Shown: positions 37,962 through 48,609, numbered from the stretch's first letter. The stretch: 64,000 bases of DNA from Sulfitobacter sabulilitoris (GCF_005887615.1 NZ_VANS01000001.1:421415-485414), one strand, 5' to 3'. Numbers and translations are program-made. Notes: generated from the letters alone by a model not told the origin.

Positions 37962-39308
37962 TTATCTCCGTTTTGCGGCGCGCTCGGATGCACTCACCAC
38001 ATCCTGTGCGCGTTGCCAAGGGCCAGACCCGCGCGGCAGCAGGCCGCTGGCGCGTCTGGCGTGAATTCCGGCGTCTTCGAGCCGGCCGGACAGGGCGTAG
38101 CGTTCGGCGGTGACAAGGGCCGCCAGTCCGGTCTGGCCGGTTTTCGCATAGGCGACCGACAGATCGCGCAGCATGGATCCGTCGCGAAAATCGATCGACC
38201 GGGCGCGCTCCAGAACGGGCAGGGCCTTGCCGACCTGGCCGGCGGCCAAAAGCGCGCGCCCATAGCCCGACAGGATCAACGGATCGCCGGGGGCAAGCTG
38301 CGCGGCGCGGCCATAGGCGGCCACGGCGGCGCCGAAATTGCGCGTCTCGATCAGGATCTGACCGCGCATGTCGTGCAGGAACGGGTCGCCCGGGCGCACG
38401 GCAATGGCCCGGTCGATCGCGCCCAGGGCCTGTTTGGTGCGCGACTGGCGATGCTCGGCCACGGCCTCGCGCAGCAGGCGCACATCGGCATAGGGGCTGT
38501 CGCCCAGCCGCCGCAGTGTCCATTTCGGCGCGCGGGTATAGGCGCTCAGCTTGCCCTTGACGCGCGCGAACCAATAGGCGGCGGCGGGGTCCGGGCCGGC
38601 CTTGCGACCATAGGCCGCCGCATAGGCCTCGACCGCGCGCAGCCGGTCGCGCGACAGGGGATGGCTGCGCAGGTAGGGATCCTGCCGCGTTTCGGCCAGC
38701 AATTCCTGTCCGCGAAATAGATCCAGCACATCGCGCAGGCCCTGCGCATCGACACCCGCCGCCGTCATGTAGCGCACGCCCGACTGGTCGGCCGAGGCTT
38801 CCTCGGCCCGCGTATGGCCGAGAAACGCGCGTTGCGCCGATCCGGCGGAGCCCAGCGCCACACCTGCCGCCGCGCGCCCGTTGCCGCTGGCGGCCGCCAC
38901 CGCCGCCAGGGCCATGCCGAGCCCGCTGATCGTGCGCGAATTGGCCATGTTGGTCATCCGCCGGGTGATGTGGCCGTTGGCGATATGCGCCGCCTCATGC
39001 GCGATCACCGCTTGCAGCATGGCCGCGGTGTCCATCCGGTTGATCAGCCCGTAGTGGATGAAAATGGCATCGTTGCCGACGACAAAGGCGTTGAGCGTGC
39101 TGTCGTTCACCACGAGGATCTTGACCCGCGCGGGGTTCAGGCCCGCCGCCCGCAGCACCGGTGCGCCCACCTGTTCCAGCCCGTGTTCCAGATCGGCATC
39201 GCGCAACAGCCCGGCCGCCCTTGCGCCCTGGGTCGCACCCATCGTCACGATCAGCGCAAGCAACAGGGCCGGGATTGACGCCAGCGGGAATACACGGTGA
39301 AAGGTCAT
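37962..39308 (-). CDS. M48 family metallopeptidase with TPR repeats (BepA-like)
   Basis: 448 residues: signal peptide (to about 32), an M48 zinc protease domain with HEAAH (VIAHEAAHIANGH) and the downstream Glu in RAEEASADQSG, then Leu-rich TPR-like repeats (about 255-430, with motifs such as LGAIDRAIAVRPGDPFLHDM). This is the BepA/YfgC layout: a periplasmic protease/chaperone acting on outer-membrane protein assembly (LptD, BamA) in E. coli. ATG 39308; the ribosome-binding site is poor. Operonic with the dsbA-like gene, and divergent from the aminotransferase. Confidence 0.9.
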   Translation of the reverse strand: MTFHRVFPLASIPALLLALIVTMGATQGARAAGLLRDADLEHGLEQVGAPVLRAAGLNPARVKILVVNDSTLNAFVVGNDAIFIHYGLINRMDTAAMLQAVIAHEAAHIANGHITRRMTNMANSRTISGLGMALAAVAAASGNGRAAAGVALGSAGSAQRAFLGHTRAEEASADQSGVRYMTAAGVDAQGLRDVLDLFRGQELLAETRQDPYLRSHPLSRDRLRAVEAYAAAYGRKAGPDPAAAYWFARVKGKLSAYTRAPKWTLRRLGDSPYADVRLLREAVAEHRQSRTKQALGAIDRAIAVRPGDPFLHDMRGQILIETRNFGAAVAAYGRAAQLAPGDPLILSGYGRALLAAGQVGKALPVLERARSIDFRDGSMLRDLSVAYAKTGQTGLAALVTAERYALSGRLEDAGIHARRASGLLPRGSGPWQRAQDVVSASERAAKRR

Positions 39309-39330
39309 GCGCCAGAGTAGGAACGAACAG

Positions 39331-40473
39331 ATGCGAAACTCAACCCGGTCAGCGGTGGATCCCTTCATTGTGATGGATGTGATGGAGGCCGCGCGCGCCG
39401 CCGAAGCGGCGGGCCGCCATATCATCCACATGGAAGTGGGACAGCCCGGCACTGGCGCCCCCCGCGCCGCCACCGAGGCGCTGGCGCGGGCCATGCGCGA
39501 CAATGCGCTGGGATATACCGTGGCGCTGGGGCTGCCGGAGCTGCGGGCGCGCATCGCCCGGCTGTACGGCGATTGGTACGACGTCGATCTTGACCCGGCG
39601 CGCGTGGTCGTCACTTCCGGGTCGTCGGGCGCCTTCCTGCTGGCCTTTACCGCGCTGTTCGACAGCGGCGACCGGGTCGGCATCGGCGCGCCGGGCTATC
39701 CCAGCTACCGCCAGATCCTGCACGCGCTGGGGCTGCAGCCGGTCGATCTGCCCACCGCGCCCGAGCACCGTTATCAGCCGGTCGCGTCGGACCTTGCCGG
39801 GCTTGACCTTGCCGGGCTGATGGTCGCATCGCCCGCGAACCCCACCGGCACCATGCTGGACCGCACCGCGATGTCGGCGCTGATCGACGCCTGTGCAGGC
39901 GCGGGCGCGTCCTTCATCTCGGACGAAATTTATCACGGCATCGAATACGAGGCCAAGGCCGTGACCGCGCTTGAGATCACCGACGACGCCTATGTCATCA
40001 ATTCGTTCTCCAAGTACTTTTCGATGACGGGCTGGCGCGTGGGCTGGATGGTGGTGCCCGGCGACCAGGTGCGCATCGTCGAGCGGATCGCGCAGAACCT
40101 GTTCATCTGCGCGCCGCACGCCAGCCAGATCGCCGCGCTGGCCGCGATGGACTGCGACGATGAACTGCAGGCCAACATGGATGTGTACCGCGCCAATCGC
40201 GCGCTGATGCTGGAGGGGCTCCCGCGGGCCGGATTTACCCGCATCGCCCCGCCCGACGGTGCGTTCTACGTCTATGCGGATGTGTCCGACCTGACCACCG
40301 ACAGCCGCGCCTTCGCCGCCGAGATCCTCGACAAGGCGGGCGTCGCGGTGACGCCGGGCCTCGATTTCGACCCGGTGCGCGGGCATACCACGCTGCGGTT
40401 TTCGTATGCGCGCGCCACCGCGGACATCACCGAGGGCCTGGCGCGGCTACAGCACTTCATGGCCGCGCGATAG
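39331..40473 (+). CDS. pyridoxal-phosphate aminotransferase, class I/II
   Basis: 380 residues, cytoplasmic. MEVGQPGTGAPRAA, YTVALGLPELRARIARLYGDWY, SPANPTGTM, the Asp/Tyr of SDEIYHGIEY, and the PLP lysine in INSFSKYFSMTGWRVGW are all present. C-terminal Arg in LRFSYA. Resembles aspartate aminotransferase subgroup I-gamma-like enzymes, but donor and acceptor cannot be fixed. ATG 39331 (MRNSTRSAVDPF) with GGAACG upstream; the frame starts further upstream at 39307 overlapping the divergent M48 promoter region. It is possibly cotranscribed with the amidase 79 bp later. Confidence 0.9.
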   Translation: MRNSTRSAVDPFIVMDVMEAARAAEAAGRHIIHMEVGQPGTGAPRAATEALARAMRDNALGYTVALGLPELRARIARLYGDWYDVDLDPARVVVTSGSSGAFLLAFTALFDSGDRVGIGAPGYPSYRQILHALGLQPVDLPTAPEHRYQPVASDLAGLDLAGLMVASPANPTGTMLDRTAMSALIDACAGAGASFISDEIYHGIEYEAKAVTALEITDDAYVINSFSKYFSMTGWRVGWMVVPGDQVRIVERIAQNLFICAPHASQIAALAAMDCDDELQANMDVYRANRALMLEGLPRAGFTRIAPPDGAFYVYADVSDLTTDSRAFAAEILDKAGVAVTPGLDFDPVRGHTTLRFSYARATADITEGLARLQHFMAAR

Positions 40474-40552
40474 CCAAAGGGTTTCCCATCGCAGTCGCAC
40501 TGCGCTAGGGTGCCGCAAAAGACCACAAGGTCACAGCGGGCAGAACACAGGC

Positions 40553-41779
40553 ATGATGCGCAAGGCATTGATATTTATGTTGGGTCTGGCGATCGCCGGC
40601 CCCGTTCCATCGGGCGGCGCGGCGCAGGACCTGACCGCCATCGCGCGGGTCGATCCCGCCGCCAGCGCGATCCGCGATGGCTGGCGCGGTACGACGCAGA
40701 TCACCCTCGCGCTCAGCCAGGGCGTGCCGTTCCGGGTGTTCACCCTTGCCGACCCGCCCCGGCTTGTCGTCGATTTCCGCGAGGCCGACTGGTCGGGCGT
40801 GACCGCCGACGCGCTGCTGGCAGAGACGGATGGCGTCGTGGCGGCCCGCTTCGGCGCGTTCCAGCCCGGCTGGTCGCGCCTGGTCGCCGACCTCGCGGGG
40901 CCGCTTTTGCCCGACGACATTGCCATGCCGGTGGATCCCGTGACGGGCCGGGCGGAACTGTCGATCACCCTCAGACCCGCGCGCACCGAGGACTTCGCCG
41001 CCGCCGCGGGCGCCCCCGCCAACGCCCTCTGGCCGCGCGGCCCCGCGCTGCCCGATGCCGCGCCCGCCGGTGATGACCGCTTTGTCGTGGTCATCGACCC
41101 CGGCCACGGCGGCATCGATCCGGGCGCGGAGCGCGACGGTGTCACCGAAAAGGACCTGATGCTGACCATCGCGCGATCCCTGCGCGATACGCTGGTCCGG
41201 TCCGGGCTGGCCGACGTGGTGCTGACGCGCGACGAGGACATCTTCGTGTCGCTGGAACGCCGCGTGGCGCTGGCGCATCGGGCGGGTGCGGATGTGTTCG
41301 TGTCGCTCCACGCCGATATCCTCAGCCAGGGGGGTGCACAGGGTGCGACGGTCTATACCCTGTCGGACGCCGCCAGCGACAGCGCCACCGAACAGCTTGC
41401 CGCGCGGCACAACCGGGCCGATATCATCGCGGGCGCCGACCTGACGGGATCGGACGATCAGGTGGCCGGCATCCTGCTTGACCTGGCCCGGCAGGAAACG
41501 GAACCGCGATCGCTGGCGCTGGCCAACAGCCTGGTGGCGGGCATGAAGGCCGCGGGCGGACCGATGAACAGCCGCCCATTGCGGCGCGCGGGGTTTTCGG
41601 TGCTGAAATCCGCCGATATCCCGTCGATCCTGGTCGAGGTCGGATTCCTCAGTTCGGAACGCGACCTGAACAACCTGCGCGATCCGGTGTGGCGCGCGGT
41701 CGCCGTGGCCGCGATGGCGGACGCGATTCTGGCCTGGCGCGACCGGGACGAGGCGCGGCGCGCGCTGGTGCGCCAATAG
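40553..41779 (+). CDS. amiC: N-acetylmuramoyl-L-alanine amidase (AMIN + Amidase_3)
   Basis: 408 residues: a signal peptide (to about 24, GAAQD), an AMIN domain (30-155) that targets septal peptidoglycan or the envelope, and a catalytic Amidase_3 domain (175-400). Zinc-site residues are His in VVIDPGHGGIDPGA, Glu in GVTEKDLML, His in FVSLHADILS, and the catalytic Glu in ILVEVGFLSSERD. It cleaves stem peptides from muramic acid during cell separation. A Met codon immediately follows the first (40556). PBP1A lies downstream, so a peptidoglycan pair. The symbol is by architecture. Confidence 0.93.
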   Translation: MMRKALIFMLGLAIAGPVPSGGAAQDLTAIARVDPAASAIRDGWRGTTQITLALSQGVPFRVFTLADPPRLVVDFREADWSGVTADALLAETDGVVAARFGAFQPGWSRLVADLAGPLLPDDIAMPVDPVTGRAELSITLRPARTEDFAAAAGAPANALWPRGPALPDAAPAGDDRFVVVIDPGHGGIDPGAERDGVTEKDLMLTIARSLRDTLVRSGLADVVLTRDEDIFVSLERRVALAHRAGADVFVSLHADILSQGGAQGATVYTLSDAASDSATEQLAARHNRADIIAGADLTGSDDQVAGILLDLARQETEPRSLALANSLVAGMKAAGGPMNSRPLRRAGFSVLKSADIPSILVEVGFLSSERDLNNLRDPVWRAVAVAAMADAILAWRDRDEARRALVRQ

Positions 41780-41903
41780 CCCGCCGAGCACGGGGTTTTC
41801 GGCATGATTTGGCCACCGCCGGACAGGATCGTGTTTTGACCATCCCGCGCCAAGCGCCTATAGACTGGTGCACAATTCCGCGCGAAAGGTGCAGTAAGGT
41901 CCC

Positions 41904-44459
41904 GTGTTTCGTTTTATCCTGTCTTTCTTCGGCGGCATCTTCACCGCCCTGACGCTGGCCATCGGCATGACCGCGCTGACTGTCGGCGCGGTATTCTGGA
42001 TGTATGGCCGCGACCTGCCCAGCCATGAATCGCTGGCGCAGTACACCCCGCCCACGATCAGCCGGATCTATTCGGGCCAGGGCCAGATCATCGACGAATT
42101 CGCCCAGGAACGGCGGCTGTTCGTGCCCGCCAGCGACATTCCCGATCTGGTCAAGCAGGCGTTCATCTCTGCCGAGGACAAGAATTTCTACGATCACGAA
42201 GGCTATGACCTGCGCGGCATCGCCGCGGCAGCGGTCGACGCGGTCAAATCGCGTGGCCGCGATGTGCGCGGCGCCTCCACGATCACCCAGCAGGTGATGA
42301 AGAACTTCCTGCTGTCGGGCGACCGCCGGGCCGAGCGCAAGATCAAGGAAATCATCCTGGCTGCCCGGCTTGAAGAGACGCTGGACAAGGAAAAAATCCT
42401 GGAGCTCTATCTCAACGAAATCTTCCTCGGGCAGAACTCCTATGGCGTGGCCGCAGCCGCGCAGACCTATTTCAACAAAACGCTCGACGATCTCAACGCG
42501 CACGAGGCGGCATTCCTTGCGTCCCTGCCCAAGGCGCCCAGCGATTACCACCCGGTACGCCAGAAAGACCGGCTGCTGGCGCGGCGCAACTTCGTGCTGC
42601 GCGAGATGCAGGAAAACGGCTATATCACCAAGGCCGAATATCAGGTCGAGGTCGATGCGCCGCTCGAATCCGTCCAGAACGGCGATTTCGACAGCTTCAA
42701 GGCAGAGCTGCCACCGCGCGACTACTTTACCGACGAGATTCGCCGCCAGTTGTCCGAGGACTTCGGCGAGGGCGAATTCTTTACCGGCGGACTGACGGTT
42801 CGCGCCACGATCGACCAGGAACTGCAGCCGGTGGCCGCCAACGCCCTGCGCCGCGAACTCGAGCAATATGACCGCGGGCGGGGCATCTGGCGCGGCACCC
42901 GCAAGACCATTCCCGCCGATCAGTTGGGCACCGAAGCCGACTGGCGCGCGGCGCTGGCCGACCTGCGCGTGGCGCGCGATATCGACCTGGACGGCCAGTG
43001 GTATCCGGCCGTCGTGCTGGAGGTGGGCGACACCAGCGCGCGCATCGGGATCGAGGGCGTTGAGGAGGACGAGGACGGCCACTTCATCACCGCCGAGGAC
43101 GTCGGCTGGGCCCGCAAGCGGCTGGAGAACGGCAAGCTGAGCTCAACGGCGCGGGTGGCGGGTGATCTGCTGGCGGTGGGCGATGTGGTGCATGTGCGCC
43201 GCATGACGCGTGACGACGACGGCAGCTTTGTCCGCTGGACATTGCGGCAGGTGCCGGAAGTGCAGGGCGGTTTCGTCGCGATGGACGTGGACACGGGCCG
43301 CGTGATTTCGATGCAGGGCGGCTTTTCCTACCAGGCGAGCGTGTTCAACCGCGCCACGCAGGCCAAGCGGCAGCCGGGATCGAGCTTCAAGCCCTTCGTC
43401 TATGCCGCCGCTCTCGACAGCGGCTACAGCCCGGCGACCATCGTCATCGACGCACCGATCGAGATCGACACGCCGCAGGGGCTGTGGCGCCCGCGCAATT
43501 CGTCCAACAGGTTCTATGGCCCGACGCCGCTGCGCACCGGGATCGAACAATCGCGCAACCTGATGACCATCCGCCTTGCGCAGGAGGTCGGCATGGGCAT
43601 CGTCGCCGATTACGCCGAACGCTTTGGCGTCTATGACAACATGGGCCGGTTCCTTGCCAATGCGCTCGGCTCCGAGGAAACGACGCTGTACCAGATGGTT
43701 GCGGCCTATGCGATGTTCGCCAATGGCGGCGAACGGGTGCAGCCGACGCTGGTGGACCGCGTGCAGGACCGCTATGGCCGCACCATCTACCGGCACGACG
43801 AACGCCTGTGCTACGATTGCGAAAAGCCAACGCTTGAACCGGGCCTGGGCCCGCGCATCATTTCCAACCGCGACCAGGTGATGGATCCGATCACCGCGTA
43901 TCAACTGACCTCGATGATGAAGGGGGTCGTGGACCGCGGCACCGCCAGCGGCACGGTCAACCTGTCGGTGCCCACCGCGGGCAAGACCGGCACCACCAAT
44001 GACGCCAAGGACGTGTGGTTCATCGGCTTCACCTCCAACATCGTCGCGGGCTGCTATATCGGCTACGACCAGCCGCGGTCGCTGGGCAAGGGGGCCTATG
44101 GCGCCAGCCTGTGCGGCCCGGTGTTCCAGGAGTTCATGACCCGGGCCGTGGCGAAATACGGCGGCGGCCCCTTCGAGGTGCCTTCGGGCGGTCGGTTCAT
44201 CAAGATCGACCGCTTTACCGGCGCGCGCCTGTCGGACGACGCAACGGGGCCCAGCGTGGTGGCCGAGTATTTCCGCGACGGCGAAGAGCCGATTTTCGGC
44301 ATCACCTTCGACGGCGGCTTTGCCATGGGCGCCGATCTTCCACTCTTTGACGAGGTTGGATCGGGCCAGGGCAGGGAGGTCACGACCTCGACCGGGGAAA
44401 AGGCCGTCGTCGGTCCCAAGGCGAACTTCGGCACGCTCAGTTCCGGCGGGCTTTACTAG
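41904..44459 (+). CDS. mrcA: penicillin-binding protein 1A
   Basis: 851 residues, bifunctional class A PBP: a membrane anchor (about 5-32), glycosyltransferase-51 domain with the catalytic Glu E91 in [12 protein letters not shown] and the [16 protein letters not shown] region, a ~150-residue OB/insertion domain, and a transpeptidase with SxxK at S493-S-F-K496 (QPGSSFKPF), SRN in [10 protein letters not shown] and KTG in [12 protein letters not shown]. It polymerises and cross-links peptidoglycan. GTG 41904 is four bases after AAGG. Lies 125 bp after the amidase gene and 92 bp before prfB. Confidence 0.96.
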   Translation: MFRFILSFFGGIFTALTLAIGMTALTVGAVFWMYGRDLPSHESLAQYTPPTISRIYSGQGQIIDEFAQERRLFVPASDIPDLVKQAFISAEDKNFYDHEGYDLRGIAAAAVDAVKSRGRDVRGASTITQQVMKNFLLSGDRRAERKIKEIILAARLEETLDKEKILELYLNEIFLGQNSYGVAAAAQTYFNKTLDDLNAHEAAFLASLPKAPSDYHPVRQKDRLLARRNFVLREMQENGYITKAEYQVEVDAPLESVQNGDFDSFKAELPPRDYFTDEIRRQLSEDFGEGEFFTGGLTVRATIDQELQPVAANALRRELEQYDRGRGIWRGTRKTIPADQLGTEADWRAALADLRVARDIDLDGQWYPAVVLEVGDTSARIGIEGVEEDEDGHFITAEDVGWARKRLENGKLSSTARVAGDLLAVGDVVHVRRMTRDDDGSFVRWTLRQVPEVQGGFVAMDVDTGRVISMQGGFSYQASVFNRATQAKRQPGSSFKPFVYAAALDSGYSPATIVIDAPIEIDTPQGLWRPRNSSNRFYGPTPLRTGIEQSRNLMTIRLAQEVGMGIVADYAERFGVYDNMGRFLANALGSEETTLYQMVAAYAMFANGGERVQPTLVDRVQDRYGRTIYRHDERLCYDCEKPTLEPGLGPRIISNRDQVMDPITAYQLTSMMKGVVDRGTASGTVNLSVPTAGKTGTTNDAKDVWFIGFTSNIVAGCYIGYDQPRSLGKGAYGASLCGPVFQEFMTRAVAKYGGGPFEVPSGGRFIKIDRFTGARLSDDATGPSVVAEYFRDGEEPIFGITFDGGFAMGADLPLFDEVGSGQGREVTTSTGEKAVVGPKANFGTLSSGGLY

Positions 44460-44551
44460 CCCTGCGCGGTCGGTCAGCCGTCCCGGTGCTTGTGGCAGAC
44501 GGGACGCTGGTCTATCACAGCCTTCAATCCAAATTCCGAAAGTCGTATCCC

Positions 44552-45676
44552 ATGCGCGCAGACGCTCAGAACCTTGTCGATCGGATCCGCAAATCGGCGG
44601 ACCTGCTGGCCCAACGGCTGGATGTCGAAACCGCTCCTCACCGGTTGGAGGAATTCAATGCTCGCGTCGAGGACCCGAACCTGTGGGACGACCCCGACGC
44701 CGCGCAAAAACTGATGCGAGAGCGGCAGATGCTGGTCGATGCGATGGATACGCACGCGCGGATCGAACGCGATTTGCAGGACAACATCGACCTGATCGAA
44801 CTGGGCGAGATGGAGGATGACGCCGAAGTCGTCGCCGATGCCGAAGCCGCGCTGAAAGCGCTGGCCGAAACCGCCGCGCAGAAGGAGCTGGAGGCACTGC
44901 TGGACGGCGAGGCGGACGGCAACGACACGTTCTTGGAGATCAATGCGGGCGCGGGCGGCACGGAATCGTGCGACTGGGCCAACATGCTGGCACGGATGTA
45001 CGTCCGCTGGGCGGAAAAGAAGGGCTACAAGGTCGAATTGCAGTCCGAAAGCGCGGGCGAGGAGGCGGGCATCAAATCCGCCACCTACAAGATCAGCGGC
45101 CCGAACGCCTATGGCTGGCTGAAGTCCGAATCGGGTGTGCACCGGCTGGTGCGGATCTCGCCCTATGACAGCGCGGCCAAGCGGCACACGTCGTTCAGCT
45201 CTGTCTGGGTCTATCCCGTGGTCGACGACAACATCGAGATCGAGGTCAACCCCGCCGATATCCGCATCGACACCTACCGCAGTTCCGGCGCCGGCGGCCA
45301 GCACGTCAACACCACCGATTCCGCGGTGCGTATCACCCATATCCCGACCGGAATCGTCGTCACAAGTTCCGAAAAGTCCCAGCACCAGAACCGCGATATC
45401 GCGATGAAGGCGCTGAAATCGCGGCTTTACCAGATGGAGTTGGACAAGCGCAACGCGGCGATCAACGAGGCGCATGAGAACAAGGGCGACGCGGGCTGGG
45501 GCAACCAGATCCGGTCGTATGTCCTGCAGCCCTACCAGATGGTCAAGGATCTGCGCACCAACTTCGAGACATCGGATACCAAGGGGGTGCTGGACGGGGA
45601 TCTGGACGGGCTGATGGGGGCGACGCTGGCCTTGAACGTCAGCGGCAAGAGCCGGGCCGAGGCACGGGCCGACTGA
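44552..45676 (+). CDS. prfB: peptide chain release factor 2
   Basis: 374 residues. It reads UGA and UAA and frees the peptide; the GGQ motif ([10 protein letters not shown]) is in the peptidyl-transferase centre. There is no programmed frameshift (the gene is a single uninterrupted frame). The anticodon-like tripeptide is SPY ([15 protein letters not shown]) where E. coli RF2 has SPF. ATG 44552 gives the expected N-terminus ([12 protein letters not shown]); 22 upstream codons are discarded. It ends 11 bp before a strong hairpin. Confidence 0.96.
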   Translation: MRADAQNLVDRIRKSADLLAQRLDVETAPHRLEEFNARVEDPNLWDDPDAAQKLMRERQMLVDAMDTHARIERDLQDNIDLIELGEMEDDAEVVADAEAALKALAETAAQKELEALLDGEADGNDTFLEINAGAGGTESCDWANMLARMYVRWAEKKGYKVELQSESAGEEAGIKSATYKISGPNAYGWLKSESGVHRLVRISPYDSAAKRHTSFSSVWVYPVVDDNIEIEVNPADIRIDTYRSSGAGGQHVNTTDSAVRITHIPTGIVVTSSEKSQHQNRDIAMKALKSRLYQMELDKRNAAINEAHENKGDAGWGNQIRSYVLQPYQMVKDLRTNFETSDTKGVLDGDLDGLMGATLALNVSGKSRAEARAD

Positions 45677-45686
45677 GGGGTCGCCA

Positions 45687-45704
45687 CCGGGGGCCAGCCC
45701 CCGG
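45687..45704 (+). terminator. hairpin after prfB
   Basis: CCGGGGGC (45687-45694) and GCCCCCGG (45697-45704) form a perfect 8-bp stem with two-base loop. No T tract, so either a terminator of weak type or an RNA-stabilising hairpin. It abuts the recurrent motif at 45706. Confidence 0.5.
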
Positions 45705-45705
45705 A

Positions 45706-45736
45706 CCCCCGGGATATTTCGGAACAAGAGAAGGGG
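45706..45736 (+). repeat. recurrent intergenic motif, copy 1
   Basis: CCCCCGGGATATTTCGGAAC then AAGAGAAGGGG. It resembles a CCCCGGGATATTT...AAGAAG string I know as frequent between Rhodobacteraceae genes. A second copy is at 59835. Confidence 0.55.
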
Positions 45737-45795
45737 GGCGTTGTCATGGCCCCGCCGTCGGTGAGGGCCGGCGGAGCGAAAGACGAGGGTGCGGG

Positions 45796-47205
45796 ATGGA
45801 TGTGACGGGATTGGATGCGGTCGACCTGGCGGGACGGATCGCCGCGCGCGAGCTTAGCGCGGTGGAAGTGATGCGCGCCACGCTGGAGCGGATCGCGGCG
45901 GTTAACCCGGCCGTGAACGCGATCGTGTCGCTGCGCCCGCAAGCCGAGCTTTTGCGCGAGGCGGCCCGGGCCGATGCGCAGACGGCGCGCGGGCCGCTGC
46001 ACGGGCTGCCGATCGCGATCAAGGACCTGGCCGATGCGGCCGAACTGCCCACCTCGCAGGGATCGCCGCTGTTTGCGGGGCAGGTGGCGGCGGCCGATGA
46101 TCCGGTCGTGGCGCGGTTGCGCGCGGCCGGCGCGATCGTGATCGGCAAGACCAACACGCCGGAATTCGGCCTGGGCAGCCATACCTACAACCCCGTACAT
46201 GGCGCCACGCATAACCCCTATGATCTGTCGCGGTCGGCGGGCGGGTCATCGGGCGGCGCGGCGGTGGCGCTGGCGACCGGCATGCTGTGCATCGCGGACG
46301 GCTCTGACATGATGGGCAGCCTGCGCAACCCGGCGGCGTGGAACAACGTCTATGGCATGCGCCCGACCTGGGGGGCGGTCCCCTCCGAAGCGGAGGGCGA
46401 TCTGTTCCTGCACCAGCTTTCCACCAGCGGCCCGATGGCGCGCAGCCCAGGCGATCTGGCGCTGCTGCTCGACGTGATGGCAGGCCCGGATCCGCGACAG
46501 CCGCTTGGGCTGGCACTGGCCCCGGTGCGCGACCGGCTGGGTGTCGATCCCGGTGCGGTGCGGGTCGGCTGGCTGGCCGATTGGGGCGGGGCCCTGCCGC
46601 TTGACCCCGGTGTGCTGGATCTGTGCGGTGCCGCACTTGGCCAGATGTCGGGACTGGGCTGGCAGGTGGAGGACCTGTCGCCGCCCTTTGACGCGGAAGC
46701 GATGTGGGAGAGCTGGATCACGCTGCGCAGCTTTTCCGTCGCCTCCGGCAAGGGCGCGCTCTACGAAGATCCGGCCAAGCGCGTGCATCTCAAGCCCGCG
46801 GCGGTCTGGGAGATCGAGCGGGGGCGGGCGATGTCGGGCCGCGCGCTGCAGGCGGCAAGCCACAGGCGGTCCGACTGGTTCCGCGCCGCGATGGGGCTGT
46901 TTGACAGGTTCGACGTCCTGGCGCTGCCATCGGCGCAGACCTGGCCCTTCGACGGGGCATTGGACTATCCCCGCCAGATCGCCGGCCATGCGATGGACAC
47001 CTACCACCGGTGGATGCAGGTGGTCGTGCCGGCCAGCCTGATCGGATTGCCCGCCGTGAACATCCCGGCGGGTTTCGGGGAGGCGGGCCTGCCGATGGGG
47101 CTGCAACTGATCGGCAGGCGCGGGTCGGATGCGCAGCTGTTGCAGATCGCCGAACGCTGGCACCAGGCAACGCGATGGCCGCAGGAACGCCCGGCCCTGC
47201 GCTGA
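45796..47205 (+). CDS. amidase-signature family hydrolase
   Basis: 469 residues. The Ser-cisSer-Lys triad is K76 (IAIKD), S151 (AGGSSGG) and S175 (DMMGSLRNP), with the 24-residue spacing typical of the family. Cytoplasmic; hydrolyses an amide (substrate not recognisable; could be a small amide, aryl amide or nitrile-derived). In this gene the usual GGS block reads DGSDMMGSLR, a conservative variant. ATG 45796 starts MDVTGLDAVDLAG. Close behind prfB (119 bp) but separated by the hairpin and motif. Its stop is four bases from that of a convergent small gene. Confidence 0.9.
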   Translation: MDVTGLDAVDLAGRIAARELSAVEVMRATLERIAAVNPAVNAIVSLRPQAELLREAARADAQTARGPLHGLPIAIKDLADAAELPTSQGSPLFAGQVAAADDPVVARLRAAGAIVIGKTNTPEFGLGSHTYNPVHGATHNPYDLSRSAGGSSGGAAVALATGMLCIADGSDMMGSLRNPAAWNNVYGMRPTWGAVPSEAEGDLFLHQLSTSGPMARSPGDLALLLDVMAGPDPRQPLGLALAPVRDRLGVDPGAVRVGWLADWGGALPLDPGVLDLCGAALGQMSGLGWQVEDLSPPFDAEAMWESWITLRSFSVASGKGALYEDPAKRVHLKPAAVWEIERGRAMSGRALQAASHRRSDWFRAAMGLFDRFDVLALPSAQTWPFDGALDYPRQIAGHAMDTYHRWMQVVVPASLIGLPAVNIPAGFGEAGLPMGLQLIGRRGSDAQLLQIAERWHQATRWPQERPALR

Positions 47206-47209
47206 TCCG

Positions 47210-47428
47210 TCACTCGGGGTGTTCGCGCCCCATATCCACCAGACGCGCCCGCAGGTCGCGCGCCACGTCCAGGCCGAGATCGAGTGCGAAGACCATCGCG
47301 TGGGTCAGGTAGAACCCGGCCGCGTCGTCGGACTGCGACTGATCCGCGGCCTCGGTATAGAGCGCGACCAGCGCCGCGACATCACCGCGGTCATGTGCCG
47401 ACAGCAGCCGCGCATCGAGCGGCGTCAT
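47210..47428 (-). CDS. small protein coupled to the Rieske oxygenase gene
   Basis: 72 residues, MTPLDARLLSAHDRGDVAALVALYTEAADQ..., helical, with a TPR-like first half (ALVALYTEAA) and the acidic-basic end RDLRARLVDMGREHPE. Not recognised as a family by me. Its ATG overlaps the stop of the upstream oxygenase gene (ATGA, 47425-47428), so it is translated with it and may serve as a partner. The frame extends to 47503, but the overlap start is natural. Confidence 0.7.
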   Translation of the reverse strand: MTPLDARLLSAHDRGDVAALVALYTEAADQSQSDDAAGFYLTHAMVFALDLGLDVARDLRARLVDMGREHPE

Positions 47429-48609
47429 TCCGCGGCCTGTGCGGCAAAGGGTGCGGCGGCCTGGCCCGCTGCCCGCCGCGCGGAGACCTTTTCCGCGACC
47501 CAATCGTGGAACAGATGCGTCGGCCCGTCCATCGCCGGAGAGAACCGCCCCCCGTCAAAGGCCACGCCGTGGCGCCCGCGCTGCATTCCCTCGACGACGA
47601 ACACGTCCTCCTTGAAGACCGTTTTCCATTGCTGGCTGTTCTTGGCGCGCAGGTCTTCGGGCTGGGTGGGCGTGGCATAATAGATATGCACATGCTCGAC
47701 CGTCCTTTCGGGGCCTTGCGGCACCAGAATGATCGCGAAGGCATGATCGCGGTGCACGCCCAAAAGTACATTCGGAAAGGCCGTCACATATTCTGCCGCC
47801 GTGTCCCATGTGCCGGAAATGCCCGCGAAATCCGGAAACGTCCTTCCCTCGTAGTCTTTCAGTTGCCGGTAGACCAGCGTTCCCTGACCGGAAAACAGGC
47901 CGGGTTCCTCGATGTGGTAATGATCCTCGAGCCGCGAATAGCTGTTAAGGCCGGGATGCACCCAGGGCAGGTGATAGCTTTCGCAGTAGTTTTCGACCGC
48001 CAGCTTCCAGTTGCACGCGACCTCGATCTGAAAGCGGCTATCGGTCCCGCCGTGATAGAGCGGCTGATCGAATTCGCGCCACCGGTCCAGCAGCCTGGCG
48101 TTGGCCACCTCGAAGGGGGCGGCGGTGCCCGACACGTTGATCCAGATGACATCGAGCCAGACATGACTGCGGATTTCGACAAGACCCAGAAGCGCGCGGT
48201 CGATTGCCGGATGGGTGTTCTGCCCCGGACCGCCGACATGCGGGGTGCTGACCAGCTTGCCTTCGGTCGAATAGCACCAGCTGTGATAAGGGCAACGGAT
48301 CGCGCCTTCGATCTTGCGCGGTTCCTCGACGAGGATCATGCCGCGGTGCCGGCAGGTGTTCTGAAACACCCGGACCTGGCCATTGCGGTCGCGCACCAGC
48401 AAAAGCGGCATCCCCAGAAAGGTCAGCGGCACGGCATCGCCGGCGTCGGGCACGTCGGCGGCCACGGCCAGCCCGGCCCATTGATCGAACAACAGCGCCT
48501 GCTTTTCCTCGTCAAAGACGCCTGGGTCGATGTAATGGGCGTTGGGCAGGCCGTTGGCCTGATCGATGGGGCGGCGAACGGACGACAGATCGGTGACGTG
48601 TGCGGTCAT
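47425..48609 (-). CDS. Rieske-type aromatic-ring-hydroxylating oxygenase, alpha subunit
   Basis: 394 residues. Rieske [2Fe-2S] site: CRHRGMILVEEPRK...CPYHSW (CxH-17-CxxH, at about residues 85-107). Catalytic Fe(II) site: NYCESYHLPWVHP (His and His; the third ligand is further on, near residue 345). It resembles the single-component choline/carnitine/stachydrine oxygenase group more than naphthalene types; the substrate is not clear. It needs a reductase that is not next to it. ATG 48609 follows GGAGAGG by five bases. The gene order is XRE regulator, oxygenase, 72-residue protein on the minus strand. Confidence 0.9.
   Translation of the reverse strand: MTAHVTDLSSVRRPIDQANGLPNAHYIDPGVFDEEKQALLFDQWAGLAVAADVPDAGDAVPLTFLGMPLLLVRDRNGQVRVFQNTCRHRGMILVEEPRKIEGAIRCPYHSWCYSTEGKLVSTPHVGGPGQNTHPAIDRALLGLVEIRSHVWLDVIWINVSGTAAPFEVANARLLDRWREFDQPLYHGGTDSRFQIEVACNWKLAVENYCESYHLPWVHPGLNSYSRLEDHYHIEEPGLFSGQGTLVYRQLKDYEGRTFPDFAGISGTWDTAAEYVTAFPNVLLGVHRDHAFAIILVPQGPERTVEHVHIYYATPTQPEDLRAKNSQQWKTVFKEDVFVVEGMQRGRHGVAFDGGRFSPAMDGPTHLFHDWVAEKVSARRAAGQAAAPFAAQAAE

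Noticed and set aside
44486-45676. Programmed frameshift in prfB
   Set aside because: The gene is one uninterrupted frame, without an internal TGA near codon 25.
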